DNA of 64,000 nt from an uncultured Nioella sp. (GTDB lineage: Bacteria; Pseudomonadota; Alphaproteobacteria; Rhodobacterales; Rhodobacteraceae), in NCBI GenBank assembly GCA_947495575.1, contig CANLZL010000007.1:87920-151919 (forward strand), written 5' to 3'. Below are positions 16,883-25,164 of the stretch, one piece after another (the first letter of the stretch is position 1; every line of letters starts with the position of its first letter). Both the position numbers and the translations under genes were made by a program. The notes beneath the pieces are model-generated. The model saw only the letters and a program-made list of their open reading frames with translations, had not been told where the DNA came from and did no database searches.

Positions 16883-17302
16883 TCAGGAGGTTTTGCGCAG
16901 CCGGATCACAACATCCAGTTTGGCAACTTCGTACCCGTCCGGAGGGGTGGGCAGGCCGGCGATTTTCAATTGAGCGGCCTCAGCATCGATCAACTCACCC
17001 GTTTCTTCGAAATGGAAATGCGGGTGGTCATCCATGCGGGTATCAAAATAGGACCGGGTGCCATCAACGGTAATTTCCTGCACCAGACCCGCGTCGCAAA
17101 AGGCGCGAAGGGTGTTATAGACCGTGGCCAAAGACACTTTATCGCCCACCCGGTGGGACGCGGCATGCAGACCCTCTGCCGTGACATGACGATCCTGTCC
17201 ATCGCCGACCAAAAGCGTTGCCAGCGACAGCCGTTGGCGTGTCGGGCGGAGGTCGGCTTGGGCCAGCCAGTTGCGGCTACGTTCGAGGGCTTCGGGTGTC
17301 AT
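16883..17302 (-). CDS. irr: Fur-family iron response regulator, Irr type
   Basis: A 139-residue Fur superfamily regulator with winged helix (LRPTRQRLSLATLLVGDG, KVSLATVYNTLRAFCDAGLV) and the dimerisation/metal domain carrying DDHPHFHFEETGELID. The position beside fabA and the absence of the CxxC zinc pairs seen in many Fur proteins match Irr, the haem- and iron-status regulator of alphaproteobacteria. An N-terminal haem regulatory motif of the Bradyrhizobium type is not seen, as in other Rhodobacteraceae Irr proteins. It is divergent from fabA with 194 bases between. Confidence 0.85.
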   Translation of the reverse strand: MTPEALERSRNWLAQADLRPTRQRLSLATLLVGDGQDRHVTAEGLHAASHRVGDKVSLATVYNTLRAFCDAGLVQEITVDGTRSYFDTRMDDHPHFHFEETGELIDAEAAQLKIAGLPTPPDGYEVAKLDVVIRLRKTS

Positions 17303-17317
17303 TGGGGCGCTCTGAAG

Positions 17318-17332
17318 TGAAACTCATTCTCA
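17318..17332. promoter_or_regulatory. Possible iron-box upstream of irr
   Basis: TGAAACTCATTCTCA (reverse TGAGAATGAGTTTCA) lies 16 bases before the irr start and resembles half-sites of Fur/Irr boxes. The symmetry is imperfect, so autoregulation through it is only a suggestion. Confidence 0.3.
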
Positions 17333-17496
17333 ATATAGGCCGGTCTGGCACCCATTTTCAAACCGATTCGGGTTCCCGTGCGGCTTTCAGCCATCCGGTG
17401 TTGCCTTGCACCTCTGTCTTTGGCGGTGTTAGGTGAAAGGGAAGGCGCCTGCAGTTGGGGCATGGCGTAATACAATAGGGTAAGGACAAACGACAT

Positions 17497-18006
17497 ATGG
17501 CGGGATACCCCACGAGCTTTGATCGGGACGATTTGTTGAAATGCGCACGTGGAGAGCTGTTTGGCCCCGGCAACGCGCAATTACCCGAACCGCCAATGCT
17601 TATGATGGATCGGATTACTGACATCTCAGATGATGGTGGCGAACATGGCAAGGGCCATGTGTTGGCCGAGTTCGATATTACCCCCGATTTATGGTTCTTC
17701 GATTGTCACTTCCCCGGAAACCCGATCATGCCCGGATGCCTCGGCCTTGATGGCCTCTGGCAGCTGACCGGCTTTAACCTCGGCTGGCGCGGCTGGACAG
17801 GTCGTGGAATGGCCGTGGGTGTGGGCGAAGTAAAACTCAAAGGCATGGTGCGTCCTGATCGTAAAATGCTGACCTACAAAATCGACTTCAAAAAAGCCCT
17901 GCAAACCCGGCGTCTTACGATGGGTGTCGCTGATGGGATCGTCGAAGCAGATGGCGACGTGATCTACGAAGTCAAAGACATGCGCGTGGCTTTGTCGGAC
18001 GCTTGA
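17497..18006 (+). CDS. fabA: 3-hydroxydecanoyl-ACP dehydratase/isomerase FabA
   Basis: A 169-residue hotdog-fold enzyme of normal length. Catalytic His71 lies in [16 protein letters not shown], and Asp85 is the second catalytic residue. FabA dehydrates 3-hydroxydecanoyl-ACP and isomerises the trans-2 to the cis-3 double bond, the entry point of anaerobic-type unsaturated fatty acid synthesis. Its partner FabB and the reductase FabI are encoded downstream, but a strong terminator follows fabA immediately, so it is a separate transcript here. Confidence 0.97.
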   Translation: MAGYPTSFDRDDLLKCARGELFGPGNAQLPEPPMLMMDRITDISDDGGEHGKGHVLAEFDITPDLWFFDCHFPGNPIMPGCLGLDGLWQLTGFNLGWRGWTGRGMAVGVGEVKLKGMVRPDRKMLTYKIDFKKALQTRRLTMGVADGIVEADGDVIYEVKDMRVALSDA

Positions 18007-18028
18007 GGCGTGTCAAATTGTGTAAGAC

Positions 18029-18055
18029 AAAGAGGCCTGCGGGCCTCTTTTTTTT
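18029..18055 (+). terminator. Rho-independent terminator after fabA
   Basis: A perfect nine-base stem AAAGAGGCC / GGCCTCTTT with a four-base loop, continuing into a run of Ts, 23 bases after the fabA stop. Confidence 0.88.
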
Positions 18056-18174
18056 GGCGAGTTTCCGATTTTAGCCCAACCGGGACGCGCGTGCATAGCG
18101 AGCCTTGCACCTTACCGCGACCTTGACCTTGGCCCTGATGTGCCAGAGGATTGAAACGTTGGAGGTTGAGGCCG

Positions 18175-19002
18175 GTGGACTCCTATCTTTCCCGATCAAA
18201 ATTCCGAATACGCCCTAGTGTGGCGGCTGACAGGGCGGCGATCGCCAAGCATATCTTTGGCGACGTAGAGGTTGCGAAAACTCTCGTCCACAACGTTTCG
18301 ACGACTGAGGCGGCATTGATCGCCACCGACGCCTGGGTCGATACCCTTGCCGTTGACGGGAAAAACAACCCAGGAAACCCTCAGCATATCGGCCTTTGGA
18401 CTGTAATCGACGAAGCCAACGAAGGAAGGTTTGTCGGCCTTCGGGGGGTATTTGAAGCGCCGGGCCTTCCATCAAATTCTGTTGCGACCTTTGCGGCGGT
18501 CGCCAGAGATTATTGGCGGAAAGGTGTGTCTGGCGACACCTCTTTTTTGCTGTGCAAGCATGTGTTTGAGACATCTGACGTCGAGGCGATCTTTACCCGT
18601 GTTTGGCCAAAACTAAATCCCGCCAGTGATGCTGTGCAAAGGCGATTGGGCTTTGTTCCGTCGGGGCGCCACACGTTAACAGACACTTTCGGAAGCGTGC
18701 GCATGTCAGAGGTATTGGAGTTTGACCTCTGGCGGGTATCGAAGTTTCGCGAAGATGATTTTGAGGAACCATTGAGGCAAGTGTCTGTCCGCATAGGACA
18801 ATTGGCTGAGGAAGGCCTCATTTCTGAAGATCTTGCTGTTGATCGTATCATGGCCGCCTTGCCAGATCGCATCGCCCGATCTGAAGGTATTCGAACGAGG
18901 ATTACAACCTATGTTCGGGTTGGCCTTGCGAACCCCGCATGGGCCAGCTACCGCCTGTCTCGCGACAACTGGGCCAAACACCCCGGGCACCAGTCCGCGT
19001 AG
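18175..19002 (+). CDS. GNAT-like acetyltransferase gene between fabA and fabB
   Basis: A 275-residue protein. The first 190 residues follow a GNAT fold layout of the RimJ/RimL type: FRIRPSVAADRAAIAKHIFG, a central WTVIDEANEGRFVGLRGV strand pair, and near the end SDAVQRRLGFVPSGRHTL with MSEVLEFDLWR. The remaining 80 residues, helical and basic, have no assignment. The GTG start at 18175 is favoured by GGAGG at 18161-18165; a TTG at 18151 is an alternative. Codon use is somewhat less GC-biased than in the fab genes, and its place between fabA and fabB suggests insertion. Substrate unknown. Confidence 0.7.
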   Translation: MDSYLSRSKFRIRPSVAADRAAIAKHIFGDVEVAKTLVHNVSTTEAALIATDAWVDTLAVDGKNNPGNPQHIGLWTVIDEANEGRFVGLRGVFEAPGLPSNSVATFAAVARDYWRKGVSGDTSFLLCKHVFETSDVEAIFTRVWPKLNPASDAVQRRLGFVPSGRHTLTDTFGSVRMSEVLEFDLWRVSKFREDDFEEPLRQVSVRIGQLAEEGLISEDLAVDRIMAALPDRIARSEGIRTRITTYVRVGLANPAWASYRLSRDNWAKHPGHQSA

Positions 19003-19153
19003 CCAAAAAATTTTCAGGCTGGGGCTTCTTCTTGCTAAGGCCCAGTTCATTTGGGGTTATTTTGCTGCCGCGCCTGAATTCGATAAGTGCATCTCCTTGC
19101 ACCTTGCCAAGCCAATGCCCTACTAAGGAAACAGCTAATAGAGGAGGGCGTCG

Positions 19154-20383
19154 ATGCGCCGAGTAGTTGTCACCGGGTTGGGAGTAGTCTCTCCCATCGG
19201 GAATAATGCCGAAGAGGTGACGGCCTCTTTGAAAGCGGGCCGTTCGGGGATCGAGGGCGTTGAGGCCATGGTTGAACATGGTTTCCGCAGTCAGGTCGCG
19301 GGCACGTTGGATATCGATCTGGCCGCACATATCGACAAGCGCACGCTCAGGTTTATGGGGCCGGGTGCGGCCTATGCCTATATCGCGATGGGACAGGCGA
19401 TTGCTGATGCTGGTCTGGAAGAAGATGATATCGTCAATCCGCGGACGGGTCTGATCGCGGGTTCTGGTGGGCCATCGACCTCTGCCATGTTCACGGCTCA
19501 CCAGTCGGTCTTGAAAACCGGCGCGACCAAGCGGATCGGGCCGTTCTCTGTGCCAAAATGCATGAGCTCGACCATCTCTGCCAATCTGGCTACAGCCTAT
19601 AAAATCAAAGGGATCAACTATTCGATCACCTCGGCCTGTTCGACCAGCCTGCATTGCATAGGCTCGGCCGCCGAACAAATCCAGTTCGGCAAGCAGGATG
19701 TGATGTTTGCAGGCGGCGGGGAAGAGCTTGACTGGACGCTCTCCTGCCTTTTTGACGCTATGGGCGCGATGAGCAGCAAATACAACGACACCCCAACAAC
19801 AGCCAGTCGGGCATTCGACGCCAATCGCGATGGATTTGTTATTGGCGGCGGCGGTGCGATAGTGGTTCTGGAAGAGCTGGAGCGTGCAAAAGCCCGTGGC
19901 GCAACGATCTACGCGGAAGTGACCGGGTTCGGCGCGACCTCTGACGGGGCCGACATGGTCGCGCCGTCCGGTGAGGGCGGTGAGCGGGCGATGAACGTCG
20001 CGATGGCGACACTGCCTGAGGGACGCAAAGTCAGCTATATCAACGCCCACGGTACATCGACGCCGGTTGGCGATGTTGGTGAAGTTGAAGCGGTGCGCAG
20101 GGTCTTTGGTGAGGGAACTACCCCCCCCATCAGCTCAACCAAATCCATGACAGGTCACGCACAAGGCGCGGCAGGTGCATTGGAGGCTGTGTTCTGTCTG
20201 TTGATGCTGAAAGGCGATTTTATCACACCCTCGATCAATGTCGAAACGCTTGATCCGGCCCTGAACGAAGGCGAGATAGCAACCTCGCTGGTTGGAAACG
20301 CAGGCCTCGATACTGTCATGACAAATTCATTTGGCTTCGGGGGCACCAACGGCTCCATGTTGCTTTCAAAGTATACTGGATAA
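19154..20383 (+). CDS. fabB: 3-oxoacyl-ACP synthase I FabB
   Basis: A 409-residue condensing enzyme. The active-site Cys162 is in SITSACSTSLHCIG; the two catalytic histidines are in INAHGTSTPVGD and MTGHAQGAAG, and the C-terminal NSFGFGGTNGS loop is present. FabB elongates the cis-3-decenoyl-ACP made by FabA. Six bases separate it from fabI, so the two form an operon. GAGGAGGG before the ATG supports the start. Confidence 0.97.
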   Translation: MRRVVVTGLGVVSPIGNNAEEVTASLKAGRSGIEGVEAMVEHGFRSQVAGTLDIDLAAHIDKRTLRFMGPGAAYAYIAMGQAIADAGLEEDDIVNPRTGLIAGSGGPSTSAMFTAHQSVLKTGATKRIGPFSVPKCMSSTISANLATAYKIKGINYSITSACSTSLHCIGSAAEQIQFGKQDVMFAGGGEELDWTLSCLFDAMGAMSSKYNDTPTTASRAFDANRDGFVIGGGGAIVVLEELERAKARGATIYAEVTGFGATSDGADMVAPSGEGGERAMNVAMATLPEGRKVSYINAHGTSTPVGDVGEVEAVRRVFGEGTTPPISSTKSMTGHAQGAAGALEAVFCLLMLKGDFITPSINVETLDPALNEGEIATSLVGNAGLDTVMTNSFGFGGTNGSMLLSKYTG

Positions 20384-20389
20384 GAAACG

Positions 20390-21178
20390 ATGGCTGATTT
20401 GATGAGGGGCAAGCGGGGGCTGGTCATGGGCGTTGCCAATGATCGCTCGATCGCGTGGGGCATCGCGAAAGCCTTGCACGCAGAAGGTGCCGAATTGGCG
20501 TTTTCCTATCAGGGTGATGCGTTTGGCAAACGGGTAAAGCCGCTGGCAGACCAGGTTGGCGCCAACTTGTTGGTCGATGTGGACGTAACTGATGATGCCT
20601 CGCTGGACGCCTGCTTTGGAAAGATTGAGGAAGAATGGGGCAAGCTGGATTTTGTTGTGCATGCCATCGCCTTTTCCGACAAGAATGAATTGGCGGGACG
20701 GTTCATTGATACCAGCCGGGAAAACTTCAAGAACTCACTGACGATCTCTTGTTATTCGCTGATTGATGTGGCCCGCCGCGCAGAGCCGCTGATGACCGAC
20801 GGTGGCACCATCCTGACCCTGACTTATCTGGGGTCAAACCGTGTGACGCCATTCTACAATGTCATGGGTGTGGCCAAAGCAGCATTGGAAAGCGCAGTGC
20901 GTTACCTTGCCAATGATATGGGGCCAAAGGGCATTCGGGTGAACGCAATTTCGCCGGGGCCGATGAAAACCCTTGCTGGCGCTGCCATCTCTGGCGCGCG
21001 CCGGACATTTAACACCACCAAAAACAACGCTCCGCTGCGCGACAATGCGACTTTGGAATCTATTGGCGGTACAGCCGTTTACCTCGCCTCAGATTATGGT
21101 GCCTGCACCTCGGGCGAAATCATCGTTGTCGATGGCGGATATCACGTATTGGGAATGATGCAGCCGGAGAACCTGTAA
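20390..21178 (+). CDS. fabI: Enoyl-ACP reductase FabI (NADH)
   Basis: A 262-residue short-chain dehydrogenase-like enzyme. The FabI-specific N-terminus KRGLVMGVANDRSIAWGIA binds NADH; the active site is Tyr146, Tyr156 and Lys163 (YNVMGVAK, the Y-x6-K spacing of FabI). It performs the last step of each fatty acid elongation round and is the triclosan target in other bacteria. It ends the fabB operon with a strong terminator. Confidence 0.96.
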   Translation: MADLMRGKRGLVMGVANDRSIAWGIAKALHAEGAELAFSYQGDAFGKRVKPLADQVGANLLVDVDVTDDASLDACFGKIEEEWGKLDFVVHAIAFSDKNELAGRFIDTSRENFKNSLTISCYSLIDVARRAEPLMTDGGTILTLTYLGSNRVTPFYNVMGVAKAALESAVRYLANDMGPKGIRVNAISPGPMKTLAGAAISGARRTFNTTKNNAPLRDNATLESIGGTAVYLASDYGACTSGEIIVVDGGYHVLGMMQPENL

Positions 21179-21199
21179 TTTCGGGCGAAACTGATTGAG

Positions 21200-21233
21200 A
21201 AAGGCCGCCTGTTGGGGCGGCTTTTCCTTTTTT
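21200..21233 (+). terminator. Rho-independent terminator after fabI
   Basis: A ten-base stem AAAGGCCGCC / GGCGGCTTTT (one G-T wobble) with a six-base loop is followed by CC and a run of six Ts. Confidence 0.82.
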
Positions 21234-21241
21234 GCGAAGCG

Positions 21242-21661
21242 CTACGCGGTTTGGTGCCAAACGTAATGCGGAGACCGTTCACCACGGGCAAACCGAGTTG
21301 CATCAACGATGTCGACCAACAGGGACACGGCATTGGTTGCTGCAAGGATGATCAGCCAATTGGAAAGGCCGGGATCGGCAGCGATTGTGTCAATCCGCGT
21401 TGCCATCCATGCAAACATTGGCAACCACAGGGCGTGCGCTGTTCCAAGAATACGGGTGAAGCCCGCACGCCGGTACAGGATCGTCTGTGTCACGACGGCG
21501 ATGGCTGTGATGGCCAGAACAACCTGCGCCTCTAAATGGGTGATGTAGAACAGACAGGCGGCATTTACGCCAACCAGCCAGACGCACCAGATTCGTGGCA
21601 GCCAGTTGAAGCGCAAGTAGACGATGCCAAACAGTTCCAAAACGGATTTAAGATAGGTCAT
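21242..21661 (-). CDS. Small four-helix membrane protein of unknown function
   Basis: A 139-residue inner-membrane protein with four hydrophobic segments (WCVWLVGVNAACLFYI, QVVLAITAIAVVTQTIL, AHALWLPMFAWMATRI, LIILAATNAVSLLVDIV) ending in a short cytoplasmic tail. I do not recognise a named family. It is divergent from the HxlR regulator, with a perfect inverted repeat between them, so it is the obvious regulatory target. Start and length look natural (ATG at 21661). Confidence 0.75.
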   Translation of the reverse strand: MTYLKSVLELFGIVYLRFNWLPRIWCVWLVGVNAACLFYITHLEAQVVLAITAIAVVTQTILYRRAGFTRILGTAHALWLPMFAWMATRIDTIAADPGLSNWLIILAATNAVSLLVDIVDATRFARGERSPHYVWHQTA

Positions 21662-21750
21662 TGGATGGTCCTTTCAGGGTCATGCTTTTGTTGATGACCC
21701 TTGCCTATGCGTTGGCTGAGCGTCGCAATACTGCGTGAAAGATAGTAATG

Positions 21751-21769
21751 AACTACGGATTGCGTAGTT
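21751..21769. promoter_or_regulatory. Inverted repeat, candidate HxlR operator
   Basis: AACTACG-GATTG-CGTAGTT has perfect seven-base arms. It lies between the divergent membrane-protein gene and the HxlR regulator, where HxlR proteins, which act as dimers, usually bind. Confidence 0.6.
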
Positions 21770-21809
21770 GGCCTTGATCCGAATAGGATTTGCACAGGGA
21801 GTTGGCGCT

Positions 21810-22514
21810 ATGAAATCCTATGGACAGTTTTGCCCGATCGCAAAGTCGACAGAGATCTTGGGGGATTCCTGGTCTTTGCTGATCGTGCGGGAAATGCTTC
21901 TTGGCAGCACCAAGTTCTCGATGCTGCAAAAGGGGATGCCCAAGATTTCACCCACTGTGCTGAATACGCGGCTCAAAGATCTTGAGGCCAACGGAGTCAT
22001 TTCAAAACGCCCCATCTCTGGCCAGCGGGGTCACGAGTATCGCCTGACGCCGGCGGGCCGTGAACTGGCCGCAGTGGTTGAATCTTTGGCCATTTGGGGG
22101 ATGCGATGGGCGCGCGATGAAATGCAGAGCGACGATATGGACGTCTCGTTCCTGATGTTCGACATCCAGCGCAATCTGGTGCTTGACGCATTGCCGGACG
22201 GAGAGACGGTTTTCTGCTTTCAGTATCCCGACCTCGATACGTTCAGCACCTGGTGGCTGGTGTGCGATGCCGGAAATATCGATTTGTGTTTTCAAGATCC
22301 CGGAAAGGATGTGACGGTATATCTGACGGCCCATTCGAAGGATATGATTGGCATCTGGATGGGAGATATCACTGTGGCCGATGCAAGGGCCGATGGCCGT
22401 CTGGATGTCATCGGAGACAAGTTGATATCCGGGCGTATGTCCAAATGGTTTCCGCGCAGCTCGGCCGCCGACGTGCCGCGTCCAACCGCCGCCGAACGTG
22501 CCAGTGGAAAATAA
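21810..22514 (+). CDS. HxlR-family transcriptional regulator with C-terminal extra domain
   Basis: A 234-residue protein. Residues 1-100 are a HxlR winged helix (FCPIAKSTEILGDSWSLLIV, PKISPTVLNTRLKDLEANGV, YRLTPAGRELAAVVESLAIW) with the conserved Cys near the N-terminus that in some family members is redox active. Residues 105-225 form an additional domain similar in layout to SCP2-like sterol-carrier folds (VYLTAHSKDMIGIWMGDITVADARADG), perhaps a ligand pocket. The ATG at 21810 has GGGAG upstream. It is divergent from a small membrane protein. Confidence 0.88.
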   Translation: MKSYGQFCPIAKSTEILGDSWSLLIVREMLLGSTKFSMLQKGMPKISPTVLNTRLKDLEANGVISKRPISGQRGHEYRLTPAGRELAAVVESLAIWGMRWARDEMQSDDMDVSFLMFDIQRNLVLDALPDGETVFCFQYPDLDTFSTWWLVCDAGNIDLCFQDPGKDVTVYLTAHSKDMIGIWMGDITVADARADGRLDVIGDKLISGRMSKWFPRSSAADVPRPTAAERASGK

Positions 22515-22515
22515 T

Positions 22516-22540
22516 ACAAGCGCCCGCATGAGGCGCTTGT
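22516..22540. terminator. Bidirectional hairpin between HxlR and FKBP genes
   Basis: ACAAGCGCC-CGCATGA-GGCGCTTGT is a perfect nine-base stem placed two bases past the HxlR stop and before the convergent FKBP stop, with a T-rich flank on the minus strand. Confidence 0.6.
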
Positions 22541-22565
22541 TGATTGTAGCGTTAAAGTTACAGCT

Positions 22566-22994
22566 TCAGGCGACCGAGACGATCTGGACGGCAAAGGTCA
22601 GGTCCTGACCGGCCAGCGGGTGATTTGCATCCAGGGTCACTTCGGTATCGGTCACTTCTTTGACAACAACCGGGATTGCCTGTCCGTTTGGAGAAGACAT
22701 CTGCAGCTGTGTGCCGGGATCAAGTGGAATATTGTCAGGTATGTTGCTGCGTGGGATCACCTGAAGCCCTTTGGGGTCATGGTCACCATAGGCTTGCGCT
22801 GCGGGAACTGTGACGGTTTTCTCGTCCCCCGCCGTCATGCCCTGAAATGCGGCCTCAAGCCCGGGGATGATCTGCCCTTGTCCCATGGTGAAGCTCAGCG
22901 GGTCGCGCCCATCAGAACTGTCAAAGACCGATCCATCTGTCAGGGTGCCAGTGTAGTGGAATGCAACCGTTTTGCCATCTGCGGCTTGGGTCAT
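22566..22994 (-). CDS. FKBP-type peptidyl-prolyl isomerase, SlpA/SlyD class
   Basis: A 142-residue cytoplasmic FKBP with the insert-in-flap domain that gives SlyD/SlpA proteins chaperone activity. VAFHYTGTLTDGSVFDSS, MGQGQIIPGLEAAFQGM, PAAQAYGDHDPKG and the C-terminal DANHPLAGQDLTFAVQIV are typical. There is no His-rich metal tail, so it is SlpA-like. The start at 22994 has AAGGA seven bases upstream and gives the family N-terminus; the open frame extends further but without support. Confidence 0.92.
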   Translation of the reverse strand: MTQAADGKTVAFHYTGTLTDGSVFDSSDGRDPLSFTMGQGQIIPGLEAAFQGMTAGDEKTVTVPAAQAYGDHDPKGLQVIPRSNIPDNIPLDPGTQLQMSSPNGQAIPVVVKEVTDTEVTLDANHPLAGQDLTFAVQIVSVA

Positions 22995-23123
22995 GGGGAA
23001 GTCCTTTGGATAGGAGAAATCAGTGGCGGAGGCTGACGCATACAAGCCTGCAACGCCGGATGAGGGCGACACACTAACTTGGCCTGCGAGGTTGTAAACC
23101 CGAAACCTGGACCTTGCCTGGCC

Positions 23124-23519
23124 TCATTCCGTGTCGGCGACAACTGCATCCACTTCTATCTCAACTAACCATTCGGGGTTCACGAACCTGTTCACCTCCA
23201 TAATGGTATCTACTGGCATGGCGTCCCGACAAAACCTCTTTCGTACGTCGATGACATCTTTCCAGACCGAGATATCTGTCAAAAGGATCCGAGTTCGAAC
23301 CACATCGTGCCAGCCAGATCCAGCCTGTGCCAGTGCATCACCGGCGATCTCGAAGCAGCGTTCAGCTTGTTCCGCCGCATTGCCTACTCCAACTGTTCTT
23401 CCATCAATCCCAACCGGTGCAGTTCCACCGATGCTGATGTAGGGGCCAACTCGGATCGCGCGCGAAAAGCCGACGATCTTCTCCATTGGGTTTCCATTTG
23501 AGACGCGAGTACGTTTCAT
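23124..23519 (-). CDS. RidA (YjgF/YER057c/UK114) family protein
   Basis: A 131-residue Rid-fold protein: FSRAIRVGPYISIGGTAPVG, AAEQAERCFEIAGDALAQAG, DVVRTRILLTDISVW and the final VEIEVDAVVADTE. RidA members hydrolyse reactive enamine/imine intermediates released by PLP enzymes. The Arg that RidA uses for carboxylate binding seems to be represented in VVRTRILLTD. It may belong to a Rid subgroup of unknown specificity. A dehydratase of the type that makes such imines is encoded at 25161-26144. Confidence 0.88.
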   Translation of the reverse strand: MKRTRVSNGNPMEKIVGFSRAIRVGPYISIGGTAPVGIDGRTVGVGNAAEQAERCFEIAGDALAQAGSGWHDVVRTRILLTDISVWKDVIDVRKRFCRDAMPVDTIMEVNRFVNPEWLVEIEVDAVVADTE

Positions 23520-23637
23520 TGACCTTTCTCCGATCCACGATGATTGAGTTTCGTTAGGTTTAGCACATGGTTCTTGCCTACGCGTGCTCTTCCCTCTCTG
23601 CGTCCTCTATGCAAGTTTGCGGCGGAAGGAGATTGTC

Positions 23638-24324
23638 ATGCCCATTACCACATGCGTATTTGATGCCTATGGCACCTTGTTCGATGTCAATGCTGCAGCC
23701 CGGTCTGTTGCAGCCGAACCCGGACAGGACGCGTTTGCGGCTGTCTGGGAAGAGGTCAGCGCACATTGGCGAGCAAAGCAACTGCAATATACATGGATCA
23801 GAGCGATCACCGGGCGGCACGTCGATTTCTGGCAAGTCACTCAAGATGGGCTGGATTGGGCGCTTGAAAAGACCGGTCAGACCCATCCGGAATTGAGGGA
23901 GCGGCTATTGGGGCTCTACTTTACGCTGGCCGCTTATCCTGAAGTGCCGGACATGCTGACCGCGCTGAAAACGGCCGGAATGAACACGGCAATCCTGTCA
24001 AATGGCTCGCCCGAGATGTTGAATGGCGCCGTGGACAGCGCCGGAATTGGCGCGGTGCTGGATGACAGTCTGAGCGTCGAGGCCGTGGGCATATTCAAGC
24101 CCGATCCACGGATCTACCAATTGGTGACAGACCGCTTTGGCTGCAATCCAGATGAGGTGCTATTTGTGTCATCGAACGGGTGGGATGCGACCTCGGCCAA
24201 GGCTTACGGGTTCCGCGTGTTGTGGGTAAACCGCGCGGGGGAGCCCCTCGACCGATTGCCCGACGCACCGGATGTCATTGCGCCCGATCTGACCAATGTT
24301 CCCGAAATCGCAGGACAGCTATAG
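23638..24324 (+). CDS. L-2-haloacid dehalogenase-type HAD hydrolase
   Basis: A 228-residue HAD protein. Nucleophile Asp9 is in CVFDAYGTLFDV; Ser in AILSNGSPEML, Lys in GIFKPDPRIYQL and Asp in SSNGWDATSAKAYGFRVLWVNR complete the motif II-IV set, and the SNGWD form is characteristic of type II haloacid dehalogenases, which replace the halogen of L-2-haloacids by hydroxyl. GGAAGGAG precedes the ATG at 23638. First gene of a packed operon reaching 27346. Activity on a halogenated acid is plausible for a marine organism but not proved by sequence. Confidence 0.88.
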   Translation: MPITTCVFDAYGTLFDVNAAARSVAAEPGQDAFAAVWEEVSAHWRAKQLQYTWIRAITGRHVDFWQVTQDGLDWALEKTGQTHPELRERLLGLYFTLAAYPEVPDMLTALKTAGMNTAILSNGSPEMLNGAVDSAGIGAVLDDSLSVEAVGIFKPDPRIYQLVTDRFGCNPDEVLFVSSNGWDATSAKAYGFRVLWVNRAGEPLDRLPDAPDVIAPDLTNVPEIAGQL

Positions 24325-25164
24325 ATGCAGAGCTTCAAGACGGCCGATGGGCTGACCCTGGCCTATGACGTAACGGGACAGGGGCCGGACCTTCTTTGTC
24401 TGGCTGGTCTTACACGGAATATGGATGATTTCCTGCCCGTAGTGGATGGGTTTGCGGATCATGCGCGAGTCATACGGTTGGACAGTCGCGGGCGCGGCGC
24501 ATCCGATTTCGATCCCAACTTCATGAATTATTCCATTTTGCAGGAGGCACAGGATGCTCTGGCCCTGATGGATCATTTGGCCCTTGAAAAGGTGGCGGTA
24601 CTGGGCACGTCGCGCGGTGGGCTATTGGCCATCACTATGCAGGCGCTCCGCCCCGGATGCCTCAGCGCGGTTATCTTCAATGATATCGGGCCGGATATCG
24701 ACAAGGCGGGGTTGCAGTTCATCGAGATCTATCTGGGTCGCCCGCCGATCTACAACACGATGTCAGAGGCGCTGGAGCGTCGCCCCTCTGATATGGCAGC
24801 AGCCGGGTTCCATAACGTGTCAGGCGAAACATGGGCTGCACATTGTCGGGCGCTTTGGTCTGAAACCGCCGAAGGAAAGTTAGCGCTGCGATACGACCCC
24901 AAGTTGCGCGATGCGGTCCTAAGCCATCCGGCAGGGTTAGAACCACCAGATCTTTGGCCCTTTTTCGACGCGCTGAAAGATGTGCGCCTTGGTCTGATCC
25001 GGGGGCAGCATTCGAACATCCTGGCCCGCAAGACGTACGACGAAATGTGCCGCCGCCGCCCAGATATGGCAGCAGCAGAAGTGCCGGATCGTGGCCATGT
25101 GCCGTTTTTGAATGAACCCGAAGCCCAGATGATTATCGCGTCAGTGTTGGAGCAAATTGCATGA
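24325..25164 (+). CDS. Alpha/beta hydrolase
   Basis: A 279-residue hydrolase. The nucleophile Ser96 is in VAVLGTSRGGLLAI (a G-x-S-x-G elbow); LDSRGRGASDFDPN is the usual strand-4 loop and the catalytic His is in VPDRGHVPFLNEPEA. A helical cap lies between. It starts at the base after the dehalogenase stop, and overlaps the dehydratase gene by four bases. Probably a carboxylester or C-C bond hydrolase; substrate unknown. Confidence 0.9.
   Translation: MQSFKTADGLTLAYDVTGQGPDLLCLAGLTRNMDDFLPVVDGFADHARVIRLDSRGRGASDFDPNFMNYSILQEAQDALALMDHLALEKVAVLGTSRGGLLAITMQALRPGCLSAVIFNDIGPDIDKAGLQFIEIYLGRPPIYNTMSEALERRPSDMAAAGFHNVSGETWAAHCRALWSETAEGKLALRYDPKLRDAVLSHPAGLEPPDLWPFFDALKDVRLGLIRGQHSNILARKTYDEMCRRRPDMAAAEVPDRGHVPFLNEPEAQMIIASVLEQIA

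Noticed and set aside
18902..20050. 382-codon open frame antisense to fabB
   Set aside because: Overlaps the complete fabB coding region and lacks any protein signature.
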